From: Chthoniobacteraceae bacterium | GTDB lineage: Bacteria; Verrucomicrobiota; Verrucomicrobiia; Chthoniobacterales; Chthoniobacteraceae | Assembly (NCBI GenBank): GCA_028293625.1 | Contig: JAQGOL010000025.1 | Span: forward strand, 248,001 to 312,000 | DNA length: 64,000 nt | Reading direction: 5' to 3' | Part shown: positions 19,030-27,844 of the stretch, one piece after another | How the letters are laid out: each line of letters opens with the position of its first letter | Numbering within the stretch: the stretch's first letter is position 1 | Translations under genes and position numbers: made by a program | The notes under the pieces: generated by a model | Seen by the model: only the letters and a program-made list of their open reading frames with translations | The model's database searches: none | What the model was told of the DNA's origin: nothing

Positions 19030-19332
19030 ATGAAGAGCTCCATCACCCGCACGCCGGAAGAGATTGCAAAGGAGATCAGCACGCTTCAGGAGCTTCGTGC
19101 GCTCGTGCCGCAATTCATGCGATATGAAGACGGCGAACCTTCCGAGCATGACAATCATGAAGCCATTGGAGCGCAGATCAAAACGCTCGAAAAAAATCTG
19201 ACTTTCGAATTGATCACCGAAGAAGACTGGTCGGAATACGCCGAGGAACATGCCTTGGAGGCCCGCGATTGGCTCAAAGGCGAGCTGAACGATCCTCCCT
19301 CAGTCGATTGGCGTGCTCTGGTTCCAGTGTAG
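19030..19332 (+). CDS. Hypothetical small acidic helical protein
   Basis: A 100-residue protein (ATG at 19030; an in-frame ATG at 19015 is possible). It is rich in glutamate and looks mostly helical ('TPEEIAKEISTLQELRALVP', 'HEAIGAQIKTLEKNLTFELI'), ending with several tryptophans. No signal peptide, membrane segment or known motif is visible. It converges on the Fe-S carrier gene. Codon use looks normal for the region, so it is probably a real gene of unknown function. Confidence 0.55.
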   Translation: MKSSITRTPEEIAKEISTLQELRALVPQFMRYEDGEPSEHDNHEAIGAQIKTLEKNLTFELITEEDWSEYAEEHALEARDWLKGELNDPPSVDWRALVPV

Positions 19333-19378
19333 AAGGCTCACTCAAAAGCTCCCGGAACGGCACTTCCCATTCGAATTC

Positions 19379-19741
19379 CTAGGCGGAAAAACTTTCGCCA
19401 CACGAACAGTGGGCCACAGCATTGGGATTGGTGACTTTAAACCCGCCTTTTTGCAGATCGTCACTGTAATCAAGCAACGAGCCGCTCACAAAAAGGGCGC
19501 TCTTTGGATCAATAACGACGCGGACACCGGCGGAAGGCACAATGATGTCGCGGTGAGCAGGGCCATCCACGAGATCCATCTTATATTGGAGTCCGGAACA
19601 ACCGCCGCCGATGACCGCCACTCGCAAGGCGCCATTAGGCCGGCCTTGCTTGGTAAGGAGCGAGGTGAGTTTGTTGCCCGCAGTCTCGGTTACTTTGACC
19701 AACTTCTCGTTGCCAATCTTGTATTTGATTTCGTCAGTCAT
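19379..19741 (-). CDS. A-type iron-sulfur carrier (IscA/ErpA/HesB family)
   Basis: A 120-residue protein with the three conserved cysteines of A-type carriers: C48 in 'GGGCSGLQYKM' and C112/C114 in 'HCSCGESF' at the C-terminus. These ligate and hand over Fe-S clusters to target enzymes. The first 20 residues, an extra 'MTDEIKYKIGNEK' strand, resemble the plain HesB-like group. I cannot distinguish IscA, ErpA and SufA by sequence alone. It is followed upstream on the same strand by dusB, 72 bp away. No isc or suf genes are in the window. Confidence 0.93.
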   Translation of the reverse strand: MTDEIKYKIGNEKLVKVTETAGNKLTSLLTKQGRPNGALRVAVIGGGCSGLQYKMDLVDGPAHRDIIVPSAGVRVVIDPKSALFVSGSLLDYSDDLQKGGFKVTNPNAVAHCSCGESFSA

Positions 19742-19813
19742 TGAAAAATGGGGTGTGCCGAACCTTACCCTTCGATCCCGCGCGATGATAGATCGATTTC
19801 CAACGGAACAGCC

Positions 19814-20833
19814 CTACAACGGCGCCGAAGTTCCAGAGAGGGCGGGAGAGACGCTTTCACCGCGTTCGTTCTCCAGGCTTTGCTCCGCGATCCGATCAAG
19901 GTCGGCCAGGGATGAGACTTGCCCAAACTGATGCCGCAACGCTTTGGCTTCGGGCATTCCACGCGAATACGCCATCAGCCGGGCTCGCATCGAAGCCATC
20001 ATGTGGCGCTCTTCACCCCGCCGTTCCACAGCCAGGCGGCAATGGCGGCGGATATGCGCCCACTGCGCTTCGAGCGATGGCGCCGGAAGTATCTCGCCCG
20101 TCGCCAGATAATGGGTCACTTCGCGAAAAATCCATGGCGCGCACATTGCAGCCCGGCCGATCATGATGCCGCTCACCCCGGTTTTCATTCGCCGTTCGAC
20201 ATCGCGTGCCCCGGAGATGTCGCCATTGCCGATCACCGGCACCCTGACCGCCTGGGCGACTGCGGCAATGACATCCCAGTCCGCCTCGCCGCTGTAACCC
20301 TGCTCCTTGGTGCGTCCATGCACGGCAATGGCGCGCACCCCGGCGTCCTCCAGGATGCGGGCAGTGGTCGTCGCGTTGATTTGCTGGCTGTTCCAGCCAA
20401 TCCGCATCTTGGCCGTCACCGGAAAAGGCGCCACGGCATTCACCACGGAACGCGTCACTTTTTCCAAAAGCGGACAGTCGCGCAACAAAGAGGAGCCGCC
20501 ATTTTTTGAAACAACCTTGTTTACCGGGCACCCGAAATTCAGGTCGATGAAATCGGGCTGTTTCCATTCCATAATCAGCCGGGCGGCTTCCCCCAGATGC
20601 GCGGGATCCGCCCCAAAGAGCTGCACACCGAGCGGCCGTTCCGCGTCGACAAATTCCAAATACTCCAAGGTCCGCTCATTGCGGCGAAAAACCCCTTCCG
20701 CGGAAACAAACTCGGTGACCATGACATCGGCGCCCTGTTCCTTGCAAAGCTGGCGGAAAATGGTGTCCGAGATCCCGGCCATGGGGGCCAGGTAAATGGG
20801 GAAACGATCTTGGAACCAGGGAAGTGATGTCAT
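19814..20833 (-). CDS. dusB: tRNA-dihydrouridine synthase (DusB type)
   Basis: A 339-residue FMN enzyme that reduces uridines in the tRNA D-loop with NADPH. Landmarks are 'LAPMAGISDTIFRQLC' at the N-terminus, 'FVSAEG', the catalytic cysteine in 'NFGCPVNKVVSKNGG', 'VTAKMRIGW', 'AVHGRTKEQGYSG', 'NGDI' and 'GIMIGRAAM'. Length agrees with the family. The DusB subgroup is favoured by overall layout, but DusA/C cannot be strictly excluded. It is downstream of the LptF/G permease gene and the hypothetical gene at 20941 on the same strand. Confidence 0.92.
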   Translation of the reverse strand: MTSLPWFQDRFPIYLAPMAGISDTIFRQLCKEQGADVMVTEFVSAEGVFRRNERTLEYLEFVDAERPLGVQLFGADPAHLGEAARLIMEWKQPDFIDLNFGCPVNKVVSKNGGSSLLRDCPLLEKVTRSVVNAVAPFPVTAKMRIGWNSQQINATTTARILEDAGVRAIAVHGRTKEQGYSGEADWDVIAAVAQAVRVPVIGNGDISGARDVERRMKTGVSGIMIGRAAMCAPWIFREVTHYLATGEILPAPSLEAQWAHIRRHCRLAVERRGEERHMMASMRARLMAYSRGMPEAKALRHQFGQVSSLADLDRIAEQSLENERGESVSPALSGTSAPL

Positions 20834-20940
20834 GAAAAGCGGGCGCTATGTAGCATAGATCGGAACATGCAGCGAAACTGCGGAGATTTTGGCAAAAGCC
20901 AATTGTGCCGAAACCTGGCTTCCTTCATTCAGACTCTGCA

Positions 20941-21435
20941 TCAATGCAACAATTCGGCGACCTGCGTTTGCACCGCCATTATCTGGTCGAGATGCAGTTG
21001 CGGATCGGGAATAACAAAAATCTCGCCGGTCTTGGAATGCATGTAGATGCGGGTAAGCGAGCCGTCCGCGCCGACCTTGGTCTCCACCTCCTTGAGCAGG
21101 CGCTTGCGCTCGAGCATGAGAGCCAGGATGTAACGCACATTGAGATGTTCCGGCGTGTTATCGGCCATGTAACGGCGCAGCAACTCTTCAGCAGTCTGTC
21201 TGCCCAGCGCCTCAGGGGGCGCGGGCGGTGGCACCTCAAATTTTGAGCGCCAAAACGAAAACGGTTTAACCCCCTCTTCCTTGCGCTCTTTCCAGGCCGC
21301 TTCGCTCAGGTCTTCCCTGCGAAACCCGGCATTTTCATCATACAGCACCGTGTAAAAATATTCACCGTTCTCGAACGTCTTGCCGGTCAACGAACAACGG
21401 TCTGCCCGGCTCTGGATGCTCCACTCAATCGTCAT
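20941..21435 (-). CDS. Hypothetical conserved-looking protein
   Basis: A 164-residue cytoplasmic protein. The N-terminal part 'WSIQSRADRCSLTGKTFENGEYFYTVL' looks like a small beta ribbon. Helical segments follow ('QTAEELLRRYMADNTPEHLN', 'ILALMLERKRLLKEV'), then a beta-type 'RIYMHSKTGEIFVIPDPQL' end. This arrangement reminds me of uncharacterised proteins shared by Verrucomicrobiota and Planctomycetota, but I cannot name a family. It sits 5 bp after the LptF/G-type permease gene, so the two are probably co-transcribed. Confidence 0.6.
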   Translation of the reverse strand: MTIEWSIQSRADRCSLTGKTFENGEYFYTVLYDENAGFRREDLSEAAWKERKEEGVKPFSFWRSKFEVPPPAPPEALGRQTAEELLRRYMADNTPEHLNVRYILALMLERKRLLKEVETKVGADGSLTRIYMHSKTGEIFVIPDPQLHLDQIMAVQTQVAELLH

Positions 21436-21440
21436 AAAGA

Positions 21441-22580
21441 CTACTTTTGACCAAACCCGAACTTGGGCAGATCGCGATTGGTCGAGCGGAAGTACAAAAG
21501 CGTAAGGCCAATAAAAAGAAAGATCGCGTTGGGCAACCAGGCGGCGGCGGCGGCCGACACGCGGTTTCCCTTGCCCAAAGCCAGGAACAGGCTGGTGGAA
21601 AGCATCATGGCCGAATTAAGGAGCACCGCGCTTGCAATGCCGCCGACCACGCCGCGGCGCGAAAAAACAATCGCCAATGGAGCGCCCATGATCAGTACGA
21701 TCAGGCACTGGAGTGGAAGCGCCCAGCGATGATGCACATAGGTTTTAAACGCGGCGAGCTGCCCCGCAGGGAGATCACCGTTGAATTTCAGGTAATCGTG
21801 CAATTCAGGAATAGAAAGGTTCTGCGGCTCCAGCCGGGAACTTAAAATGCGCCACGGGGTTTCGGTCCAACCCGTAATCGTCCGGGCGTCAGTGGAAAAA
21901 TCGTCGACCTTTTCAATGTCACCCGCCGTATTAAAATCGACGCACATGCCGCGTTGGAGCAGCCATGTCTTGGTTTTTTCCTGGTAAACCGCCAGCCGCG
22001 CGTACCATTTCCGGGTAATATCGCTATTCTCGTCCTGCTGGGTGATGTGGACCCCAATCATTTCAAGGGAGTTTTCCCGCAAATGCCGCACATACCACGT
22101 GCGATCGTTAATCCGATCTCTGAAAAGGTAACCATCCACTGAACCGCGATCGAGGCGCTTCTTGCTCTTGGTGATTTGCTCAAGGAGCGCCTTCTTGATC
22201 GCGGCTGAATGCGGCGCCCATTCATAATTGAGGCCAAAAGAGAGAATGCTCGCCAGCAGACCAACGACAAAATAAGGCATCAGCAACCGCACCACACTGC
22301 GGCCCGCGGTGAGCATCGAGATGATTTCGTTGGAGCGCGACATGCGGCTCAATGAAAAAAGCGAGCCCAGGAGCAATGCCACCGGCAGCGAGATGACGAT
22401 CACATCGGGAATCTGCGTGGCATAAAACCGGGCAATCTGCTTGAGACTGGTGCTCGCATCGAGAAAATCCCGAAGGTTGCCCATCAGGTCAAACACCAGC
22501 CAAATGGCGATGAACCCGGCAAAGCAGATGAAAAACGGCTCTAAAAAAGCGCGTAGGATATATCGGTCGAGTAGCTTCAA
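21441..22580 (-). CDS. LptF/LptG family lipopolysaccharide export permease
   Basis: An inner-membrane protein of about 379 residues. The family N-terminus 'LKLLDRYILRAFLEPF' suggests a TTG start at 22580. An ATG at 22652 is possible but adds 24 residues that do not look like the family and overlaps the divergent helicase region. Three N-terminal membrane helices surround 'LPVALLLGSLFSLSRMSRSNEI', and 'MLTAGRSVVRLLMPY' is characteristic. A beta-rich periplasmic jellyroll (about 130-270) follows, then three C-terminal helices with 'IVLIMGAPLAIVFSRRGVVGGI'. LptF and LptG pair with the ATPase LptB to extract LPS for export; which of the two this is cannot be told, and no partner is nearby. Confidence 0.88.
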   Translation of the reverse strand: MKLLDRYILRAFLEPFFICFAGFIAIWLVFDLMGNLRDFLDASTSLKQIARFYATQIPDVIVISLPVALLLGSLFSLSRMSRSNEIISMLTAGRSVVRLLMPYFVVGLLASILSFGLNYEWAPHSAAIKKALLEQITKSKKRLDRGSVDGYLFRDRINDRTWYVRHLRENSLEMIGVHITQQDENSDITRKWYARLAVYQEKTKTWLLQRGMCVDFNTAGDIEKVDDFSTDARTITGWTETPWRILSSRLEPQNLSIPELHDYLKFNGDLPAGQLAAFKTYVHHRWALPLQCLIVLIMGAPLAIVFSRRGVVGGIASAVLLNSAMMLSTSLFLALGKGNRVSAAAAAWLPNAIFLFIGLTLLYFRSTNRDLPKFGFGQK

Positions 22581-22684
22581 CGGGTTGGGGATCTGATTGC
22601 GGATTGCGGAATTAGCAAAGGCACAGTTTGCTCCACGCCCACGCAGGGGCAAAACTCAATAATTCTATTCTGTATTCCGCAACC

Positions 22685-24679
22685 ATGATTTCTTTGAGCG
22701 AGAGCACCGGCAGCGCCAAAAGCAACGAGTTCGTCGAAAAAGTGCGCGAAATCTTTTCTCCGGATGGGTTGCTCGCCAAGGCCAAAAATTTTGAATTTCG
22801 CGCCGAACAGCAGGAAATGGCCGCTGCCGTGGCAAATGCGCTAAGCGAAGAGCGCCATTTGGTGATCGAGGCAGGCACGGGCGTTGGCAAATCGCTGGCG
22901 TATTTGGTCCCTGCGATTCTTTGGGCGCTCGAAAAAAAGAAAAAAGCGGTCATCTCCACCTACACCATCAATCTTCAGGAGCAGCTTTTTTACAAAGATA
23001 TCCCGATTTTGCAGAAAGTGTTGCCGGTCGAGTTTGAGGCAATGCTCTGGAAAGGACGGCAGAATTATCTCTGCCCGATGCGGCTTCAGCGGGCCATTGC
23101 CAGTTCCACCGAACTTTTCACCTCTCCCGAACAGGCCGAACTTCAACGCATCTGGGAATGGGCGCAGACCACCCAGGACGGCACGCTCTCGGATTTCTCA
23201 GTGGAACCCGACCCGCATGTCTGGTCGCAGGTTTGCAGCGAACAGCATATCTGCACGACCAAGTCATGTGGGCAGAATCCAAAATGCGCTTACCAGGCCG
23301 CGCGCAAACGGCTCATCGCCGCGGATATCGTGGTCATGAATCACACGCTTTTTTTCATGAACCTCGGCGACCTGAATAGCGCCGAGGAAAATGAGAGCGG
23401 TTATATTTTCGCCAACGATTTCGTCATCTTCGATGAAGCGCACACGGTTGAACAAGTTGCCGCCCGGCAAATCGGCCTTGGTGTCTCGCAGTTTGGAATC
23501 CGTTATGCGCTCCAAAGGCTCTATAATCCGAAGACCCGCAAAGGGCTTTTCCAAATTCTACGCCGGCCCGATGCAGTCAAAGAGGTCAGCACCCTGATTG
23601 AGGAAGTGGAGGCCTTTTTCGATCGGGTAGGGAGCCGGGCCGATTTCAAAAAAGGACGTGAATACCGTGTCCGGCAGCCCGATTTTGTGGACGATTCTCT
23701 CACCCAGCCATTGGCGCGGCTTCAGAAAATGGTGGTTGAATGTGTGCGGGCCATTGAAGACGAACAGACCAAATCCGAGCTTCAGGATCTCGGCCGGCGA
23801 ATTCGTGATGCGCGCGCCAATATCGCCACCTTTTTAAAACAGGATTCCGACGATTACGTCTATTGGGTGGAACAATCGGGCAAGACCCAGAAATACCATA
23901 GCCTCAACGCCGCCCCCATCGATGTTGCCGCACACCTGCGTGCCCTGCTTTTCCGTGAAGGCCATGTCTGCATCATGACAAGTGCCACGCTTTCAGTCGG
24001 CAGCGAAGCGCTCACCTATTTTCGGGAACGGGTCGGCGCCCAGGAGGTCGACGCCAAACAGGTCGGGAGCCCTTTTGATTACGAGCGCCAGATGCGGCTC
24101 TTTATCACGCGAAAGATGCCCGACCCGCGCGATCCGGGCTACGAGAGCGCCCTGGCCGAGCGGATTGAGCATTACGTTGAACAATCCAAAGGGCGCGCCT
24201 TTGTGCTTTTTACAAGCTACAAGGTGATGCATTCGCTCGCTTCAGCCATGCGCGAACGGCTCGATGACCTCGACTACAAACTCATTGTGCAAGGCGAAGG
24301 AATGCCGAGGCATCGGCTCATCGCGGAGTTCAAAAAGAACGACCGCCATGTCCTCTTCGGCACCGAGAGCTTCTGGAGCGGGGTCGATGTGCCCGGCGAA
24401 GCACTCTCCAACGTCATCATTACACGGCTCCCTTTTGCGGTTCCTGATCATCCGCTGATTGAAGCGCGGCTTGAACTCATTCAAAGCGAAGGGGGCGATC
24501 CTTTTTCCGAATACTCGCTGCCCGAAGCTATTCTGAAACTCCGGCAAGGGGTCGGCCGGCTGATCCGCACACGGCAGGACAGCGGCATCGTGGTGATTCT
24601 GGATCCGCGCGTCCTGACCAAGGGCTATGGTCAGGCGTTTCTGAAGGCGCTGCCCAAATGCCCGGTGGAAATCGTGTAG
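22685..24679 (+). CDS. DinG-family ATP-dependent DNA helicase
   Basis: A 664-residue superfamily-2 helicase. The ATG at 22685 is chosen, as the 19 residues upstream are unlike the family. Walker A is 'EAGTGVGKSLAYLVP'; the DEAH box is 'FDEAHTVEQVA'; motif VI is 'QGVGRLIRTRQD'. Four cysteines between motifs I and II ('NYLCP', 'QVCSEQHICTTKSCGQNPKCAY') are placed like the iron-sulfur cluster of XPD/DinG helicases. It unwinds 5'-tailed duplexes and R-loops in repair and replication. Length agrees with DinG (about 700). It is divergent from the LptF/G gene. Confidence 0.93.
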   Translation: MISLSESTGSAKSNEFVEKVREIFSPDGLLAKAKNFEFRAEQQEMAAAVANALSEERHLVIEAGTGVGKSLAYLVPAILWALEKKKKAVISTYTINLQEQLFYKDIPILQKVLPVEFEAMLWKGRQNYLCPMRLQRAIASSTELFTSPEQAELQRIWEWAQTTQDGTLSDFSVEPDPHVWSQVCSEQHICTTKSCGQNPKCAYQAARKRLIAADIVVMNHTLFFMNLGDLNSAEENESGYIFANDFVIFDEAHTVEQVAARQIGLGVSQFGIRYALQRLYNPKTRKGLFQILRRPDAVKEVSTLIEEVEAFFDRVGSRADFKKGREYRVRQPDFVDDSLTQPLARLQKMVVECVRAIEDEQTKSELQDLGRRIRDARANIATFLKQDSDDYVYWVEQSGKTQKYHSLNAAPIDVAAHLRALLFREGHVCIMTSATLSVGSEALTYFRERVGAQEVDAKQVGSPFDYERQMRLFITRKMPDPRDPGYESALAERIEHYVEQSKGRAFVLFTSYKVMHSLASAMRERLDDLDYKLIVQGEGMPRHRLIAEFKKNDRHVLFGTESFWSGVDVPGEALSNVIITRLPFAVPDHPLIEARLELIQSEGGDPFSEYSLPEAILKLRQGVGRLIRTRQDSGIVVILDPRVLTKGYGQAFLKALPKCPVEIV

Positions 24680-24876
24680 GATTGGCCGGGCAGGCAAGAA
24701 GATCTATTCTATCCATACAGCAAGGGAAATGGATAGTTACTATCCGGTCATTAGGGACTGAAGTATCTTACCGCAGGAAAGGATGCCTGCACACTTCCCT
24801 GGTATTCGTGAGTAATACTCCAAGTGGCTCAAGGTTTGCTTAGCGGGGGCGCCCAATCGATGGCCTCCATCCTATC

Positions 24877-25425
24877 ATGACCTCACGTATTACTGCTCTC
24901 ACCCATTCTGGCATCATCCAAAAATTTCTCGTGCCGCTGTGCATGAGCGCGGCTGTTTTCACGACTCAAGCCGCTGAACCGGCGCTTCCGGGCGATAAAC
25001 CAATGAAGCTCAACAAACCATTGGAAATCAAGGCGGTGGCATTGCTTCCCGATGGCTCGATGTTACTTGGAGGAACCGCTGGCCTTTGCCTCTGGAAAGA
25101 TGGCGTTGCCAATCCCGTAAAAGGCCTTTCAGGAGGAAATTTGCCAGCCGGCGAAATTAAAGATGTGGCCGTGGACCTGCTTGGGCGCTGGTGGGTTGCA
25201 ACAAAAGAAGGCGTCGCATTCCGCAATTCTGACGGCCAATGGCAGGCAAGTCTGGAGGGCGATGTCCATCGCCTGCAAAGCGGGCCGGCGGGATCGGTGT
25301 ATGTCACATTGGGAAAAGGGGAAGGTGTGAAAAAAACAACCGATGGGAAAACCTGGGAGCTGGTCGTGGCAATGATGCCTGAAACGATGAGACCCGCTGC
25401 CGAATCCGCTAAAAGAGCCGAATAG
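24877..25425 (+). CDS. Exported propeller-like hypothetical protein
   Basis: A 182-residue protein with a signal peptide (hydrophobic residues 14-32, cleavage near 'TQAAEP'). The mature part has repeated 'IKAVALLPDGSMLLGGTAGL', 'IKDVAVDLLGRWWVATKEGV' and 'VHRLQSGPAGSVYVTLGKGE' stretches, which look like blades of a two-component-regulator-type beta propeller but too few to close a ring. It therefore may be a fragment or a partial propeller. It lies 18 bp before the PEP-CTERM gene that leads into the Verru_Chthon cassette and may be co-transcribed with it. Confidence 0.6.
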   Translation: MTSRITALTHSGIIQKFLVPLCMSAAVFTTQAAEPALPGDKPMKLNKPLEIKAVALLPDGSMLLGGTAGLCLWKDGVANPVKGLSGGNLPAGEIKDVAVDLLGRWWVATKEGVAFRNSDGQWQASLEGDVHRLQSGPAGSVYVTLGKGEGVKKTTDGKTWELVVAMMPETMRPAAESAKRAE

Positions 25426-25443
25426 CCCTACCCCAGAAATCCA

Positions 25444-26406
25444 ATGAAATTTCATCAGCCTTTTCTTGTCATTCTAGCCGGATTGACACTCTGCTCGCCG
25501 ACCAAACTTCATGCCGTCGGGGCTACGGTGCATTTCGATGCACTATCGGACATCAGCTCCTTTTCTTATCCAAACAGCACCGCGCAAACTACATTCGGAT
25601 TCGATAACACCACGGGAGTAGGCGGGACGGGCGGATCCGGTGTATTTCAATCCACGGCCGGCGCGGGAAGCGAGAAGCGAGTGCTTGCCTTGTATGATGG
25701 CCTTAATCTGAACTCCCCCGATGTCACGAGTTGGGAGACGTCTGTCTACTTGAAGTTCTCCGATCTGGTTTCCACACCGGCCAACGGGACAAATAGTGCG
25801 GAAGCGCGGTTCGGCTTTTTCGCCGCAAACCCGGCATATAATTACGGGGGCTCAAAGCCGCAGGATTTCGTCAGCCTGAATCCGTCTTTTTACGCCAAGG
25901 CGAAGTTCGAATGGGAACGTGGTGCCGGGAAAGAAGCCGTCATTTCGATCGAACCGTTGTTTTCCACAGGTTCCACGGAACTGGGATTATCGGGAGCTTC
26001 AAAAATGAAGACCACCCAATTTGATCTCAATGATTGGTTCAAGTTCACACTGACAATCACTCGGGACGATACGCCGGGGAATAACAGATACAACGGGAGC
26101 GCCGCGATTTATGATGTCGGCCTGGACGGAAGGGATGATCCGCTGCTGCTTACAGGCATCGGAGGAGTCGAGAGCGCGTCCAGCTTCCAATCGTGGACCG
26201 GAGCGGTTAACGGGCCATTCAGCACCAGCGCGCACATCAGTGGAGCAATGGTGCTGGGAGGGGAAAAGGGCCTGGCCTGGTCCAACTTGTATAACCTTCA
26301 TGTGGATGAATATTCCGTCATGGCGGTAACGGTGCCTGAACCGAACTCGCTTATTCTACTTGCCTTGATGACGACATGCTTTCGTTATCGCAGGAGCGAC
26401 CGTTGA
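25444..26406 (+). CDS. PEP-CTERM sorting domain protein
   Basis: A 320-residue exported protein: signal peptide at residues 1-24 ('FLVILAGLTLCSPTKLHA'), a beta-rich extracellular domain of about 270 residues, and a C-terminal PEP-CTERM tripartite signal: 'VPEPNS', a short hydrophobic helix 'LILLALMTTC', and the basic end 'FRYRRSDR'. Such proteins are cleaved and released or anchored by the exosortase EpsH/XrtA system, often with exopolysaccharide. No exosortase gene is in the window. The gene runs directly into the pseudopilin cassette and overlaps the next frame, so its product is a plausible client or partner of the cassette. Confidence 0.9.
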   Translation: MKFHQPFLVILAGLTLCSPTKLHAVGATVHFDALSDISSFSYPNSTAQTTFGFDNTTGVGGTGGSGVFQSTAGAGSEKRVLALYDGLNLNSPDVTSWETSVYLKFSDLVSTPANGTNSAEARFGFFAANPAYNYGGSKPQDFVSLNPSFYAKAKFEWERGAGKEAVISIEPLFSTGSTELGLSGASKMKTTQFDLNDWFKFTLTITRDDTPGNNRYNGSAAIYDVGLDGRDDPLLLTGIGGVESASSFQSWTGAVNGPFSTSAHISGAMVLGGEKGLAWSNLYNLHVDEYSVMAVTVPEPNSLILLALMTTCFRYRRSDR

Positions 26407-27416
26407 CCGATTATATAGCGGACAAGAGGATTGGGAGCTGCATCAGAAGTCTTGGCAATCCAGTCAGGAGCAATCAAACCGGCTTCTCACTGATCGAGTT
26501 ACTCTGTGTGCTGGTAGTCCTTCTGATTTTAGTTGGGCTGACAGCGAAGGGTTTGGAAGGTATTCAAAGCAGAGAACGGCCTCGCGCCGCGGCACAGGAA
26601 TGCCTCCTCATGTTGCGGGAGGCGCGGGAACTTGCCCGGCGAAAATCATGCCGCACCCGCGTGGTGTTCTCACTGCCTGGAAAGAAGAACATGCAATTGC
26701 CAATCGAGGAGCAGCCGCCTGAAAACTCGTTTGCAATCTTTGTTTTTCACATCCCGGTTGACGCGGCACAGCTCGTTCAATCGCTTGCCCCGGCGCGGCT
26801 TGTTGAAGCGGTGGATGGCGTGAACTCTCCACTTCATGAGATGGTCGCCATGGGCGCCGGCGCCTTGCCGGAGGCACTGATTGGCCAATGGATTCCAAGT
26901 CCGGAACGTCCCGCATGGTTTCGCTGTGCCGCGGGTGTGAAAATTGACGGCGCGCTTATTAAAGAATTTGAAGAGGACGGCTTTATCAAGTTCGCCAACC
27001 TCCACTTTTTTAAGCCGCGCGCGTTATGGGATGCGGATGCCACCCGCGAGCACGATGGGTTAAGCTGCCGCTCCCAGTATCCGCAAACCTATCAGTTGAC
27101 GCCTTTCCCCCGGTCCATTGCGTTATTCCTGGCACCACTCTTGGAAACCACGCGCGTTTATGACTATTCGAGAAACCTAATTGTTTCGGGAGCGGCACTT
27201 TGGGGAGATCAGGTCGTGCCGCAATTTGCTGTGTTGGCGCAATCCGGCATCTATCAGTTCGAATTACCGGCTGTCGAATTCGCATCCGATGGATCGCTGG
27301 CGACACCACAACAAAAACCGCTGCATCTCCGATTTCATCCACAGGATCGGGAAGAGCCAGGTTACGAGATCGCCATCGCTCCCGGTGACGGCCGCGCGAA
27401 ATTGGTTTCACCATGA
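26376..27416 (+). CDS. Verru_Chthon cassette protein D (pseudopilin-like)
   Basis: A 346-residue protein with a prepilin signal: a 36-residue leader, then G|FSLIELLCVLVVLLILVGL, i.e. the glycine cleaved by prepilin peptidase, the conserved glutamate at +5, and a hydrophobic helix. The rest is a large globular domain. Its place and size fit the D member of the Verru_Chthon cassette, a set of four co-transcribed genes defined from Verrucomicrobium and Chthoniobacter genomes and still without a known role. The ATG at 26376 overlaps the PEP-CTERM gene by 31 bp. A TTG at 26403 would give a 4-bp overlap (TTGA) and a 27-residue leader; either could be used. It overlaps gene B by 4 bp. Confidence 0.8.
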   Translation: MLSLSQERPLTDYIADKRIGSCIRSLGNPVRSNQTGFSLIELLCVLVVLLILVGLTAKGLEGIQSRERPRAAAQECLLMLREARELARRKSCRTRVVFSLPGKKNMQLPIEEQPPENSFAIFVFHIPVDAAQLVQSLAPARLVEAVDGVNSPLHEMVAMGAGALPEALIGQWIPSPERPAWFRCAAGVKIDGALIKEFEEDGFIKFANLHFFKPRALWDADATREHDGLSCRSQYPQTYQLTPFPRSIALFLAPLLETTRVYDYSRNLIVSGAALWGDQVVPQFAVLAQSGIYQFELPAVEFASDGSLATPQQKPLHLRFHPQDREEPGYEIAIAPGDGRAKLVSP

Positions 27417-27844
27417 AGCACGGCAGATCCGCGGGCTTTTCACTGATTGAGATCGCGGTTGCCGTCTCGGTAATCGGTTTCTGCGCCATTGCATTGCTGA
27501 TGATTCTCTCCAATAGCGTCAATGATACGCGCTCAATTCGAGATGAAACCATCGCGTTGCTGCTGGCGCGCAACGTTCGCACACTCCTTCTGGAGCCGGC
27601 CTGGCCTTTGGAAAAAAAACCGGCTCCCGATGGCTGGCGCGCCCAGGTCTTTTTCGATGGTAACTGCGCAATTGCAGAAGCCGAACGCGCGACTATTCGT
27701 GCTGAACTTGTCGCGCAAGGCGGCCCCGGCTTTGAGAGCGTGCGGGCCGAGGCAGTCAGGGTAATCTTTATTGAGATAGATTCGGGACGCGAACTTGGGT
27801 CCTATATTCTACAACGGCAAACCCGCACTCAGGCAGAGCCATGA
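27413..27844 (+). CDS. Verru_Chthon cassette protein B (minor pseudopilin-like)
   Basis: A 143-residue protein with a short leader then the prepilin sequence 'G|FSLIEIAVAVSVIGFCAIA', with glutamate at +5 and a hydrophobic helix. The soluble domain is about 100 residues. The size and position match cassette protein B, which resembles minor pseudopilins (GspI type) of type II secretion. Start and stop codons overlap the neighbours by 4 bp on both sides (ATGA at 27413-27416 and 27841-27844), implying translational coupling and tight stoichiometry. Confidence 0.85.
   Translation: MKHGRSAGFSLIEIAVAVSVIGFCAIALLMILSNSVNDTRSIRDETIALLLARNVRTLLLEPAWPLEKKPAPDGWRAQVFFDGNCAIAEAERATIRAELVAQGGPGFESVRAEAVRVIFIEIDSGRELGSYILQRQTRTQAEP

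Noticed and set aside
24709-24736. Inverted repeat CTATCCAT...ATGGATAG downstream of the helicase
   Set aside because: Only an 8-bp arm, no T tract, AT-rich; could be chance or a weak terminator, so not annotated.
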